From the IMG/VR virus record IMGVR_UViG_3300033182_001015, positions 1 through 60,986 of that record: a DNA stretch of 60,986 bases; one strand, written 5' to 3'. A program made the position numbers and the translations under genes. The notes under the pieces are model-generated. The model did not search any database. It saw only the letters and a program-made list of their open reading frames with translations, and was not told where the DNA came from. Numbering within the stretch: the stretch's first letter is position 1; each line of letters begins with the position of its first letter. The DNA comes from a virus. Below, one piece after another: positions 7,541 to 15,139 of this stretch.

Positions 7541-8584
7541 ATGTCCGTATTTCATACAGAAAAAATTGACTTTACAACACAACCAGCATTCTTCGGTCCT
7601 CGTGTAAATATTGCACGTTATGACAAACAACGATATCGTATCTTCGAGACGCTAACCGACAAACAACTCGGTTTCTTCTGGCGTCCTGAAGAAGTGGACA
7701 TTAGTCGCGACAGCAAAGATTTTAAAAGTTTGACAGACCACGAACAACATATTTTTACGAGCAATCTCAAACGTCAGATCTTGCTCGACTCAGTTCAGGG
7801 CCGTGGACCAGTCGAAACGTTTATGCCATTGTGTTCATTGCCTGAACTTGAAAACTGGCTTGTGACTTGGGCATTCAGCGAGACTATTCACTCTCGTTCG
7901 TATACTCATATTATCCGTAACGTCTACCCAGATCCGTCGAAGGTATTTGACGAGATGTTGGATATTCAGGAAATCGTTGATTGCGCCAAGTCCATTTCTA
8001 AATACTATGATAATCTTGCCGATAATCCAAACGAAAAAAATCTATGGTTAGCATTAAATGCTGTAAACGCACTCGAAGGTATTCGTTTCTATGTGTCATT
8101 CGCTTGTAGTTGGGCATTTGCTGAACTGAAGAAGATGGAAGGCAACGCAAAGATCATCAAGTTTATAGCACGAGATGAAAACGTGCATATGGCTTCTACT
8201 CAACAATTGATCAAGCTATTACCAAAAGAAGATCCAGTCTATGCCCAAATTGCTATAGATACACAGGACGAAGTAAAGCAAATCTTCCGTGATGTACTTG
8301 ATCAAGAAAAAGCGTGGGCTGAATATCTCTTTAAAGAAGGTTCAATGATCGGTCTGAACGCAGAACTCTTGGGTGAGTATGTGGAGTGGTTAGGCAATAA
8401 GCGTATGTATGCTATTGGTTTGTCTAATGAGCGAGGAGGATCAGATCCGTTGCCATGGACACAAAAATGGATTAGCGGTGCTGAAGTACAAGTCGCACCA
8501 CAAGAAACAGAAATCACATCGTATATCGTAGGTGGTATTAAGAAAGATATAGACGATGATACATTTAAGGACTTTTCGTTTTGA
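7541..8584 (+). CDS. nrdB: Class Ia ribonucleotide reductase, small subunit
   Basis: Provides the di-iron/tyrosyl radical for NrdA. ATG 7541 is preferred over an upstream in-frame TTG at 7529. Signature residues are visible: WRPEEVD with the first carboxylate region, SETIHSRSYTHIIRN containing the Glu-x2-His ligands and the radical Tyr four residues after the His, and ARDENVHMA with the second Glu/His ligand set. At 347 residues it is slightly shorter than E. coli NrdB (375). It lacks nothing obvious in the radical site. The order nrdA - small membrane genes - nrdB is typical of T4-like phages with inserted small genes. Confidence 0.94.
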   Translation: MSVFHTEKIDFTTQPAFFGPRVNIARYDKQRYRIFETLTDKQLGFFWRPEEVDISRDSKDFKSLTDHEQHIFTSNLKRQILLDSVQGRGPVETFMPLCSLPELENWLVTWAFSETIHSRSYTHIIRNVYPDPSKVFDEMLDIQEIVDCAKSISKYYDNLADNPNEKNLWLALNAVNALEGIRFYVSFACSWAFAELKKMEGNAKIIKFIARDENVHMASTQQLIKLLPKEDPVYAQIAIDTQDEVKQIFRDVLDQEKAWAEYLFKEGSMIGLNAELLGEYVEWLGNKRMYAIGLSNERGGSDPLPWTQKWISGAEVQVAPQETEITSYIVGGIKKDIDDDTFKDFSF

Positions 8585-9237
8585 CAGTATTGAAAGATTT
8601 TTTTGCTGAATGTTTGTTTGAAGTAACTGATAATTTTATTGACGATGCAGCAAACACAAGTGTTTTACATATTGGTGATGATCGTATAGAAGATTGGAAA
8701 GTAGTAAAAAGACATTTAGACAAACATGACATCGCGACTCGGCCACAAAATATGACAGAATTGTATGAATGCTTGGGTTTTAAAGATATAGATATTGTTG
8801 ATATAAATGATATAGACAATTGGGGAATGAAAGGTAAAACTTATGATTTCATTTTTAATTGTCACTCAGCAGACAAGATGTTTGATGTCATAAGATTTTT
8901 TGAAGTAGTCGATAATATTGCAAATGATAATTCTCATATGACTCATATTCATCCATATCAAACATATGATGAGTTAGGATTTCATTGTTTAAATCCATCG
9001 TTTTATCATGAATTATCTCATAATATGCGATATGATTATGCTTTTACGTGGATTGGTTCTCTTGAAGCTGACCATCATGATAATATACAAATAGCTGAAC
9101 ATATTGCTAATGAGAGATATAAAAAGAGACATTACCTTGATCTCAGATATCAACCAAACGAAGGCTTTGATTTTCCATCATTTTTAGCAATTACTTATTA
9201 TAAGAGTAAAAAAGAAGATGTACAAGAAGACAATTAA
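8581..9237 (+). CDS. Possible degenerate methyltransferase-fold protein
   Basis: The start is TTG 8581, overlapping the nrdB stop; the next in-frame ATG is far inside, so TTG is likely. The 218-residue protein has strand/loop elements reminiscent of a class I methyltransferase: VLHIGDD near residue 28, DIDIVDIND near 68, and YDFIFNCHSADKMFDV near 88 in the position of a motif-4 strand. The glycine-rich SAM loop is not convincing, so activity is doubtful. Composition is Asp/His/Tyr rich. Substrate and role unknown. Confidence 0.5.
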   Translation: MTVLKDFFAECLFEVTDNFIDDAANTSVLHIGDDRIEDWKVVKRHLDKHDIATRPQNMTELYECLGFKDIDIVDINDIDNWGMKGKTYDFIFNCHSADKMFDVIRFFEVVDNIANDNSHMTHIHPYQTYDELGFHCLNPSFYHELSHNMRYDYAFTWIGSLEADHHDNIQIAEHIANERYKKRHYLDLRYQPNEGFDFPSFLAITYYKSKKEDVQEDN

Positions 9238-9391
9238 TTGCAGATCATGTGAAGTAAAGTGTGATGTAATTATTCGTCAAACTAATTTTGATGACGAAGA
9301 AATGCCTATTGAATACTGTCCGATATGTAGTGCGGCTATAGATGATCAACAATTCGAATACGACGATGATATGGAATTAACAGAATGGTAA
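9218..9391 (+). CDS. 57-aa zinc-ribbon protein
   Basis: ATG 9218 lies inside the end of the previous gene (20-base overlap) and the frame runs to TAA 9389-9391. Residues 8-15 (CRSCEVKC) and 34-37 (CPIC) provide the two Cys knuckles of a small zinc ribbon, followed by an acidic C-terminal tail. Zinc-ribbon peptides of this size in phages often contact DNA or RNA polymerase, but no partner can be named here. The dCMP deaminase start overlaps its stop. Confidence 0.65.
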   Translation: MYKKTINCRSCEVKCDVIIRQTNFDDEEMPIEYCPICSAAIDDQQFEYDDDMELTEW

Positions 9392-9861
9392 ATATGGGTC
9401 ACCACTGGGACAAAAGATTTCTTCAACTTGCATCTAACATAGCACAGTGGTCTAAAGATCCATCGAGACAAATTGGAGCTGTCGCGATTGGAGAAAATAG
9501 ACAAGTACTTGCTACGGGTTATAATGGATTTCCTCGAGGAATTTACGATACAGATGAGAGATTGACAGATCGCTCCGAAAAATATAAATTTATGGTACAT
9601 GCAGAAATGAATTGTATATACAATGCAACTCAAAACGGTGTATCACTAAATGATACACATCTGTATGTGTACGGATTGCCAGTGTGTCATGAGTGTGCAA
9701 AAGGAATAGTGCAAGTTGGTATATCTCGTGTTATTATGCCAGATGATGTATGGGTTCTCGATGAAAATATTGAGAACGATAAGAAGTGGATCGACAGTTG
9801 GCAATTAACCAAACAAATTTTTACTGAAGGAAATGTAGTTGTTAACACAATCAAGCTATGA
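9385..9861 (+). CDS. cd: dCMP (deoxycytidylate) deaminase
   Basis: Converts dCMP to dUMP for dTMP synthesis. The zinc site is complete: HAEMNCIYNA (His72, proton-shuttle Glu74) and CHEC (Cys101, Cys104). The family's DPSRQIGAVAI strand and TGYNGFPRGI substrate loop are both visible. Start could be ATG 9385 (MVNMGHHWDKRF) or ATG 9394; 9385 overlaps the preceding stop and is kept. At 158 residues it is shorter than T4 Cd (193). It cooperates with NrdA/NrdB and glutaredoxin in the same region. Confidence 0.9.
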   Translation: MVNMGHHWDKRFLQLASNIAQWSKDPSRQIGAVAIGENRQVLATGYNGFPRGIYDTDERLTDRSEKYKFMVHAEMNCIYNATQNGVSLNDTHLYVYGLPVCHECAKGIVQVGISRVIMPDDVWVLDENIENDKKWIDSWQLTKQIFTEGNVVVNTIKL

Positions 9862-10273
9862 CAATCCGTGGATACATCTACTTGAGGGTTGGGCATTAGA
9901 ATCAGAACATGTACAAAACTATTACGGTATGGTATATTTGTTAATTAATAAAGAAACGAAGCGCAAGTATATTGGTAAAAAGTTTTTTTGGTCGAAAGTA
10001 ACACGCAGTGTTAAAGGAAAGAAAAAGAAAGTCTTAGTCGAATCAGATTGGAAAAAATACTACGGATCAAATAAAGAACTCAAAGAAGAGCTCGCTAATG
10101 GTGCAGAGTTCGAACGTTATGTAGTTCATTTATGCAAATCAAAAACAGAGTGTGCATACTGGGAAATGGATTATCAGATAAGGTGCGAAGCTCTGTTAAC
10201 AGAAGAATACTATAACCAATTTATTGGTGGGAAGATAAACGGAAAATGGTTGAAGAGAAACCTCATTACGTAG
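9839..10273 (+). CDS. GIY-YIG-like nuclease-family protein
   Basis: The segment YGMVYLLINKETKRKYIGKKFFW (residues 29-51) matches the GIY...YIG pattern (YGMVY, 11 residues, YIGKKFF). It is followed by a basic loop and ESDWKKYYGSNKELKEEL. This arrangement occurs in a family of T4-like phage proteins. Start is TTG 9839, with AAGGA eight bases upstream; the in-frame N-terminal SSYDNPW segment matches relatives I recall, so a later ATG would truncate the protein. A single-strand or junction nuclease activity is possible; the catalytic Glu of GIY-YIG enzymes is not certain. Confidence 0.7.
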   Translation: MLTQSSYDNPWIHLLEGWALESEHVQNYYGMVYLLINKETKRKYIGKKFFWSKVTRSVKGKKKKVLVESDWKKYYGSNKELKEELANGAEFERYVVHLCKSKTECAYWEMDYQIRCEALLTEEYYNQFIGGKINGKWLKRNLIT

Positions 10274-10488
10274 CAATTACACAGGCTGGTTGTCAACCTT
10301 GTGAAATGCTTAAATTATATGTTGAACAAAATGATATGCAATGTGAAATGCTAGAAATTGATGTAGATATTTCTCGTGATACACTACAAAGATTATATCC
10401 TTCAATCAAAGAAGAAGGATTTCCATTTTGTACAGTAGATGGTAAACCGGTAGGTAATTTAATTTATTATTGGGAGAGTGGTTTATAA
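10246..10488 (+). CDS. nrdC: Glutaredoxin
   Basis: The 80-residue thioredoxin-fold protein has the redox motif Cys16-Gln-Pro-Cys19 and a cis-Pro loop (GFPFCTVDGKPVG). It is the likely electron donor for the phage ribonucleotide reductase, by analogy with T4 NrdC. The symbol reflects that role, not demonstrated orthology. The start ATG 10246 lies 28 bases inside the preceding gene. Its TAA overlaps the next ATG (TAATG). Confidence 0.85.
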   Translation: MVEEKPHYVAITQAGCQPCEMLKLYVEQNDMQCEMLEIDVDISRDTLQRLYPSIKEEGFPFCTVDGKPVGNLIYYWESGL

Positions 10489-10664
10489 TGTTAGATGTAT
10501 GGAGAGTTAAGAAGACTCGCGAGATTGTTTATCCAATTGGCAATCAAGATAATAATTATACCTTATGCTTGTTTCGACACAGGACAAAAACATATAAAGG
10601 TAATTACGGGGATGTACGATCAGTACGAACCGATAATCTGATCAAGGATCGTGAGAATGGCTGA
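10488..10664 (+). CDS. Small basic phage protein, unknown
   Basis: ATG 10488 overlaps the glutaredoxin stop, so it is preferred over an in-frame ATG at 10470. The 58-residue product starts LDVWRVKKTREIVYPIG and is rich in Arg, Lys, Tyr and Asp. It may be a small SH3-like barrel, but no family is recognised. Its end overlaps the glycosyltransferase start by eight bases. Confidence 0.5.
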   Translation: MLDVWRVKKTREIVYPIGNQDNNYTLCLFRHRTKTYKGNYGDVRSVRTDNLIKDRENG

Positions 10665-11652
10665 GATCATTAGTGGCGAGTTTGTTCGTAATGAAATAAA
10701 TCAAAAATCTTTTGGTGGTACTGAGCAACTAACAAGTAAAGTAGCTGAAAGACTGCCTAAAGATTTATTGCAAGATTTTCAAATTGTTTCGTCTCGTGTC
10801 AGAGAGCTAGATGAAGATAAGATTCGAATCTTTTGGGCTCATGATTTACCTGGTGATCCCGAATCAGAGTTTCTTGCGACTTATATTGGCCGTAATCAGT
10901 TTCATAAGTATGTGTTTGTTTCTAATTGGCAAATGCAGGGATATATCCAACGCTATGGTCTTAAACCATCTCAATGTGTAGTACTACGTAATTTTATTGA
11001 TCCTATCGAAGAGCACGAAAAACCAGATGATAAGATCAATATCATTTATCATACAACTCCACATCGTGGTTTGAATATTCTAGTACCAGTTTTTAATAAG
11101 CTATGCGAGAAATATGATAATATTCATCTCGATGTGTATTCATCATTTGCTCTTTATGGCTGGGAAGTGCGTGATAAAGAATATGAACAAACATATCAGA
11201 TGATTAAGGATAATCCTCAGTCTACATATCATGGTACTCAGCCGAATGATGTTGTACGTGAAGCATTAAAGAAATCACATATCTTTGCGTATCCAACTAT
11301 TTGGAATGAAACATCATGTCTTTGTTTAATGGAAGCGATGTCAGCTAAAAACCTCTGTGTACATTCTAATTTTGGTGGCATATATGAAACTGCATCACAT
11401 TGGACTAACATGTACCAATATCATGAACATCCGAATTCACATGCATCAGCTTGTTACAATATGTTAGATCTTACTATTGAGAATTATGCACAGATGCAAT
11501 TGAATACTGCACCAACAAAAGTGTACACTGATACCTTTTATAGTTGGGCAAATAGAGAAGCAGAATGGCTAGCACTATTGAATTCACTAAAAGCTGCGGT
11601 CGATGATAGATCAATTCCTAAAGAAACATTTTCGTACTCAACCGTCGCATGA
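10657..11652 (+). CDS. Glycosyltransferase, GT-B (GT4-like)
   Basis: The 331-residue protein begins with an acceptor-domain signature (FGGTEQLTSKVAERLP). A FVSNWQMQGYIQRYGL segment and a nucleotide-sugar half follow, with INIIYHTTPHRGLNILV and the EAMSAKNLCVHSNFGGIYE segment, the usual GT4 E-x7-E region. It transfers a sugar from an activated donor. Targets could be host surface glycans or phage DNA/protein; nothing here decides. ATG 10657 is preferred to GTG 10651. The stop lies against a late promoter box for the next gene. Confidence 0.82.
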   Translation: MAEIISGEFVRNEINQKSFGGTEQLTSKVAERLPKDLLQDFQIVSSRVRELDEDKIRIFWAHDLPGDPESEFLATYIGRNQFHKYVFVSNWQMQGYIQRYGLKPSQCVVLRNFIDPIEEHEKPDDKINIIYHTTPHRGLNILVPVFNKLCEKYDNIHLDVYSSFALYGWEVRDKEYEQTYQMIKDNPQSTYHGTQPNDVVREALKKSHIFAYPTIWNETSCLCLMEAMSAKNLCVHSNFGGIYETASHWTNMYQYHEHPNSHASACYNMLDLTIENYAQMQLNTAPTKVYTDTFYSWANREAEWLALLNSLKAAVDDRSIPKETFSYSTVA

Positions 11653-11660
11653 TATAAATA
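11653..11660 (+). promoter_or_regulatory. T4-type late promoter, leaderless arrangement
   Basis: Perfect TATAAATA ending five bases before ATG 11666 (TATAAATAACTCTATG). Late initiation normally falls about six bases past the box, so the mRNA should start at or next to the AUG. The identical 16-base string recurs at 13468. Confidence 0.7.
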
Positions 11661-11665
11661 ACTCT

Positions 11666-11986
11666 ATGAGCAACGTCATAGAGTTTCCGATAGACCGCCG
11701 ACTCGAGCAAATGGCGATTGAGGAAGGATTTAATATCTACGATAAAGTAGAGACAGCAGAATTAGATACGGATCAATACCTATCTGAAATGCTGAGTAGT
11801 ATGTTTAATAATGATTATCGTGTTGATAATGAAGATTACGTTTACGATATTTCTTTCCTCTACGAAACACTTAAATCATTTATCTATAAGATGAATGACT
11901 GCCATCATCCTATTCAGCACTTCGCTAAAAACTTATACTGGGATGCCGTACATCCTGACACCGCGCAATTAGAATTTGATTTTTAG
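11666..11986 (+). CDS. Conserved T4-like phage protein, unknown (leaderless)
   Basis: Start ATG 11666 (MSNVIEFPIDRRLEQ) directly follows a late box. An upstream in-frame ATG at 11603 would run through the promoter and the glycosyltransferase end and is rejected. The 106-residue acidic protein ends with QHFAKNLYWDAVHPDTAQLEFDF. A short N-terminal NVIxFP segment is shared, as I recall, with small proteins of other T4-like phages. No Shine-Dalgarno exists in the five bases between promoter and ATG. Function unknown. Confidence 0.65.
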   Translation: MSNVIEFPIDRRLEQMAIEEGFNIYDKVETAELDTDQYLSEMLSSMFNNDYRVDNEDYVYDISFLYETLKSFIYKMNDCHHPIQHFAKNLYWDAVHPDTAQLEFDF

Positions 11987-11987
11987 G

Positions 11988-12016
11988 TTTACAAGACCAC
12001 TTTTATTTGGTAGAAT
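11988..12016 (+). promoter_or_regulatory. Early-type promoter TTTACA-N17-TAGAAT
   Basis: TTTACA (11988-11993), 17-bp spacer, TAGAAT (12011-12016). It begins right after the preceding stop codon and lies 28 bp before the GTG start of the Rnh-type nuclease gene. Confidence 0.65.
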
Positions 12017-12043
12017 ATATCAGTAAATAAGTGGAGTTTAACA

Positions 12044-12880
12044 GTGATTATTTTAGATTACAACCAAGTAGCCCTCGCCAATCTCATGGTTAGTGGCCCA
12101 AAGAATGTTCAAGTAAACGAGGATTTGCTACGACATATGATCCTCAACTCAATTCGCTCAAACAAAGTCAAGTTCGAACAAGAATTCGGCGAGCTAGTCA
12201 TTGCCTGCGATGCTACGTCTAACTGGCGCAAACAGTTTTTCCCGTACTATAAAGCAAATCGTAAGAAGAATCGTCAAGATTCTGGACTAGATTGGAATGA
12301 GATTTTTCGTGTGCTAAATATGGTCCGCGATGAACTCGCCGAGTTCTTCCCTTATCCCACTGTTCGAGTAGAAAATGCTGAAGCAGACGATGTTATTGCT
12401 ACACTCTGTCATGAGCATGGTCGTGAACTCGGCGGTGAACCTATCCTCATTCTTTCAGGTGACAAAGACTTCCAACAACTGCAGAAGTATGCGAACGTGC
12501 AACAGTTCGATCCAGTACGTAAGCGTTGGATCAAGTGTAATGATCCTGAACTCTTCCTCAAAGAACACATTATTAAAGGTGACACCGGTGATGGTATCCC
12601 TAATGTGTTAAGTTCTGATGATACATTTGTAGCCAATGCACGACAGAAGCCATTACGAGCAAAGCGTATGGATGAATTATTGAAAGAAGTTCCTGAAGAA
12701 TTACTACACAACTATCATCGTAATCGTATGATGATAGATCTTGATCGTGTACCTGCAGAAATCAAGCAAGAAACGTTACAGCAAATGTCAGAGCAAAGTA
12801 GTAAGACTCGGGCAAAGCTGTTCAACTATTTTATCAAATATAAATTAAAGAACCTTACTGAATGTATTTCGGAGTTTTAA
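12044..12880 (+). CDS. rnh: T4 RNase H-like 5' nuclease (FEN family)
   Basis: Removes RNA primers and adjacent DNA from Okazaki fragments in T4. The 278-residue protein has the FEN-family acidic sites: MIILDYN at the N-terminus, VIACDATSNWRKQFFPYYKANR near residue 50-70 (Asp and the basic arch start), ENAEADDVIATL near 110, LSGDKDFQQLQ near 140 and KGDTGDGIPNV near 182. GTG 12044 is the start, with ggag upstream. In T4 rnh lies beside genes 33-59-32; here those are about 11 kb away. The stop abuts the next ATG. Confidence 0.9.
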   Translation: MIILDYNQVALANLMVSGPKNVQVNEDLLRHMILNSIRSNKVKFEQEFGELVIACDATSNWRKQFFPYYKANRKKNRQDSGLDWNEIFRVLNMVRDELAEFFPYPTVRVENAEADDVIATLCHEHGRELGGEPILILSGDKDFQQLQKYANVQQFDPVRKRWIKCNDPELFLKEHIIKGDTGDGIPNVLSSDDTFVANARQKPLRAKRMDELLKEVPEELLHNYHRNRMMIDLDRVPAEIKQETLQQMSEQSSKTRAKLFNYFIKYKLKNLTECISEF

Positions 12881-13309
12881 ATGGCAAAGTTAATCAGCGA
12901 TATCTTTAAAGAGATTGAGAAAACAACTGGTCGAAAAAATAAGATCGCTAAACTAAAAGAATATGAATCTAATAATGCTTTTATGCAGATCTTAGAAGCA
13001 GTATGTGATGTACGTGTTATCTTTGAATTGCCTGAAGGAGCTCCTCCTTTTAATTCGCCAGAAGATATGATCGATAATACTGGCGGTCTGTATCAAGAGA
13101 TGCGTAAGATGTATATCTTTACAAAGAATCAACGTAGTGCTAACATTCATAAGATTAAGCGTGAACGTGTATTCATAGAGATGCTAGAGAGTATTCATCC
13201 AGAAGATGCGAAGCTAATGCTTAGTGTCAAGGATAAGAAACTGCCATATAAGGGTATCACAACAAAACTAGTACAGGAAGCATTCCCCGAAAGGTTCAAA
13301 TATGAGTAA
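12881..13309 (+). CDS. DUF6433-like phage protein
   Basis: The 142-residue helical basic protein follows the Rnh-type gene without a gap. Features are ISDIFKEIEKTTGRKNKIAKL, a conserved-looking LPEGAPPFNSPED loop near residue 54 and the C-terminal SVKDKKLPYKGITTKLVQEAFP. I recall this as the DUF6433 family of T4-like marine phages, unknown function. Its location suggests a replication accessory, which is inference. The stop overlaps the next ATG. Confidence 0.65.
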   Translation: MAKLISDIFKEIEKTTGRKNKIAKLKEYESNNAFMQILEAVCDVRVIFELPEGAPPFNSPEDMIDNTGGLYQEMRKMYIFTKNQRSANIHKIKRERVFIEMLESIHPEDAKLMLSVKDKKLPYKGITTKLVQEAFPERFKYE

Positions 13310-13472
13310 ATCTAAACGAGAAAGTAACTATCGCAAAGAAGAACGCCGTTATCAAGACGGCGATTCACGAGAATTTATCCATGAGTATCGTGAACATAAG
13401 CACGAAAAAAGAGTACAAAACTTGCTGCGATCTAACGATATTGAGGCCTTGTTGGAAGAAGACGAGTTATAA
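13302..13472 (+). CDS. 56-aa charged peptide
   Basis: ATG 13302 lies eight bases inside the preceding gene and the frame ends with TAA 13470-13472, within the following late box. Very rich in Arg, Lys, Glu and His (SKRESNYRKEERRYQ, HEYREHKHEKRVQN), with an acidic C-terminal LLEEDEL. It is probably helical. The pattern resembles small RNA- or DNA-associated phage peptides, but no family is recognised. Confidence 0.55.
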   Translation: MSKSKRESNYRKEERRYQDGDSREFIHEYREHKHEKRVQNLLRSNDIEALLEEDEL

Positions 13473-13475
13473 ATA
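13468..13475 (+). promoter_or_regulatory. T4-type late promoter, leaderless arrangement
   Basis: Perfect TATAAATA followed by ACTCT and ATG 13481; the 16 bases are identical to those at 11653-11668. The box overlaps the stop of the preceding 56-aa gene. Confidence 0.7.
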
Positions 13476-13480
13476 ACTCT

Positions 13481-13714
13481 ATGCCGACATACACATATCT
13501 AAATAATGAGACCGGTGAGTACGAAGACCATCTGCACAAGATCTCCGAAATGGATGACTTCACTTCCAGGCACCCGCATCTCACTCGTGTTATCACAACG
13601 AATAAGACAAGTATTGTTACTGGCGTCAATCAAAGACCTGACGCCGGATTTCGTGATGTTCTCAAATCAATCAAGAAAGCCTCAGGGAGGGGCAACACAA
13701 TCGAAACTTTTTAA
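13481..13714 (+). CDS. FmdB-type small phage protein (leaderless)
   Basis: The 77-residue protein starts MPTYTYLNNETGE, the hallmark N-terminus of FmdB-like small proteins, but lacks their CxxC zinc pair. KISEMDDF and HPHLTRVI follow, then GFRDVLKSIKKASGR. Relatives in T4-like phages are common as I recall, but their role is not established. Because the MPTY start is so characteristic, the start codon is secure, which strengthens the case that this late gene is leaderless. Confidence 0.7.
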   Translation: MPTYTYLNNETGEYEDHLHKISEMDDFTSRHPHLTRVITTNKTSIVTGVNQRPDAGFRDVLKSIKKASGRGNTIETF

Positions 13715-13746
13715 CCCGTAAGTATAACAAAAAAAGAGTAGGTTAT

Positions 13747-14487
13747 ATGGCACTTTCGAAGAGACAGCGTCGTTCGCTGAGAAAAAACGGTATCTTAGAC
13801 TCGAACGAACACGTACCACAGAGAGGCATGAAACTTCAGCCAATCTTACCGAAAACTTTTGCTCAACAATTGACGTTTGATGCATTCGACTCAGGAGATC
13901 ACTTACTACTTCATGGAATGGCAGGTACAGGTAAAACGTTTATATCATTTTACTTGGCACTGTCCGAACTTTTCAATAACCCCGACTGCGAATTCTATGA
14001 CATCACTGTCGTAAGATCTGCGGTACCAACCAGAGATATCGGCTTCCTTCCGGGTAATGAAGACGAAAAGCTATCAGTATATGAAGAACCTTATCGAGCA
14101 ATTTGTAACGAGTTGTTTCGACGTGGTGACGCATACGATATCCTGAAAGAGAAAGACCTCGTAAAATTTATGTGTACATCTTTTGTCAGAGGCTGTACAA
14201 TGGATAATACTATTGTCATAGTAGACGAAGTGAATAACATGAATTTTCACGAATTAGATTCGCTTATTACACGAATTGGTGACAACGCACGACTCATCTT
14301 TTGCGGTGACTTCCGCCAAAGTGATTTGACCAAACAACAGGAGAGACAAGGTCTCTTAGATTTTATGAAGATTATTGACAGACTGAATGGATTCGAGCAT
14401 ATTGAATTCCGTGCTAACGATATCGTTAGATCAGTACTGGTGAAGGAGTATATCATTGCAAGAGAAGAGCTCGGACTTTGCGCTTAA
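13747..14487 (+). CDS. phoH: PhoH-like ATPase
   Basis: The 246-residue P-loop ATPase has Walker A GMAGTGKT near residues 58-65. A Walker B IVIVDEVNN follows near 156, and FCGDFRQSDL near 192 is typical of the PhoH family. Related domains occur with RNA helicase or nuclease functions; the phage role is unproven and linked only loosely to phosphate stress. ATG 13747 has a weak aguagg ribosome site. Its 3' end overlaps the next gene by 32 bases. Confidence 0.88.
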   Translation: MALSKRQRRSLRKNGILDSNEHVPQRGMKLQPILPKTFAQQLTFDAFDSGDHLLLHGMAGTGKTFISFYLALSELFNNPDCEFYDITVVRSAVPTRDIGFLPGNEDEKLSVYEEPYRAICNELFRRGDAYDILKEKDLVKFMCTSFVRGCTMDNTIVIVDEVNNMNFHELDSLITRIGDNARLIFCGDFRQSDLTKQQERQGLLDFMKIIDRLNGFEHIEFRANDIVRSVLVKEYIIAREELGLCA

Positions 14488-15139
14488 ATTATTTGAACCC
14501 AAAACCCTAAAACGCATCAACGAGGACGGCAAGCGGCTGTACGTTACTGAAAGCGGAGAAAAGTATCCATCAGTAACGTCAGCCCTTGGCGCATTATCGA
14601 GGAAGAAAATATGGGAATGGCGAAAACGTGTGGGCGCGGAGACTGCCAACAAGATCTCAACACAGGCATCGCGCGCAGGTACTGCAGTGCACCAAATTGC
14701 CGAGGACTATATTCTGAATCAGATGAAAGAAGACGCGAATCCGATCGCGCTAAACACTTTCAGAACCATCCAACCTTATCTCGATCAGAACGTGGACGAA
14801 ATCTACGGGGTCGAACTGCAAATGTATTCGGACGAATTAAAAACGGCAGGTACAGCTGATCTCATTTGCCGTTACGAAGGTAAGAATACAATTCTTGATT
14901 TTAAAACATCTAAACGTTACAAGTCTAAAGACGAGATTCACTCGTACTTTATGCAAGGTGCTGCATATGCCACGATGGTCAAAGAACACTATGATATGGA
15001 TATAGATAGAATTGTTATTCTCATGGCTGTCAATGCTGGCGAAAGTGCAATTGTATTTGACGAACCTCTTGAAAATTGGCAACCAATGACACGTAAATTC
15101 TTTGATCTATATCATAAAGGCAAACTAAAGGACTTCTAA
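14456..15139 (+). CDS. PD-(D/E)XK exonuclease, RecB/Cas4-like
   Basis: The 227-residue protein has the RecB-nuclease layout. A helical N-terminus carries PSVTSALGAL, then GTAVHQIAEDY (His of motif I) and ELKTAGTADLICRYEGKNTI (catalytic Asp). ILDFKTSKR (D-x-K) and the YFMQGAAYATMV helix with the conserved Gln complete it. It should cleave DNA ends with magnesium. The start is TTG 14456, preceded by AAGGAG nine bases away. Marine T4-like phages commonly encode it near PhoH or the Rnh-type nuclease. Stop and next start overlap by one base. Confidence 0.85.
   Translation: MQEKSSDFALKLFEPKTLKRINEDGKRLYVTESGEKYPSVTSALGALSRKKIWEWRKRVGAETANKISTQASRAGTAVHQIAEDYILNQMKEDANPIALNTFRTIQPYLDQNVDEIYGVELQMYSDELKTAGTADLICRYEGKNTILDFKTSKRYKSKDEIHSYFMQGAAYATMVKEHYDMDIDRIVILMAVNAGESAIVFDEPLENWQPMTRKFFDLYHKGKLKDF

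Noticed and set aside
8581-9237. Active SAM methyltransferase
   Set aside because: The glycine-rich SAM-binding loop cannot be found, so the call is kept as a possible degenerate fold only.
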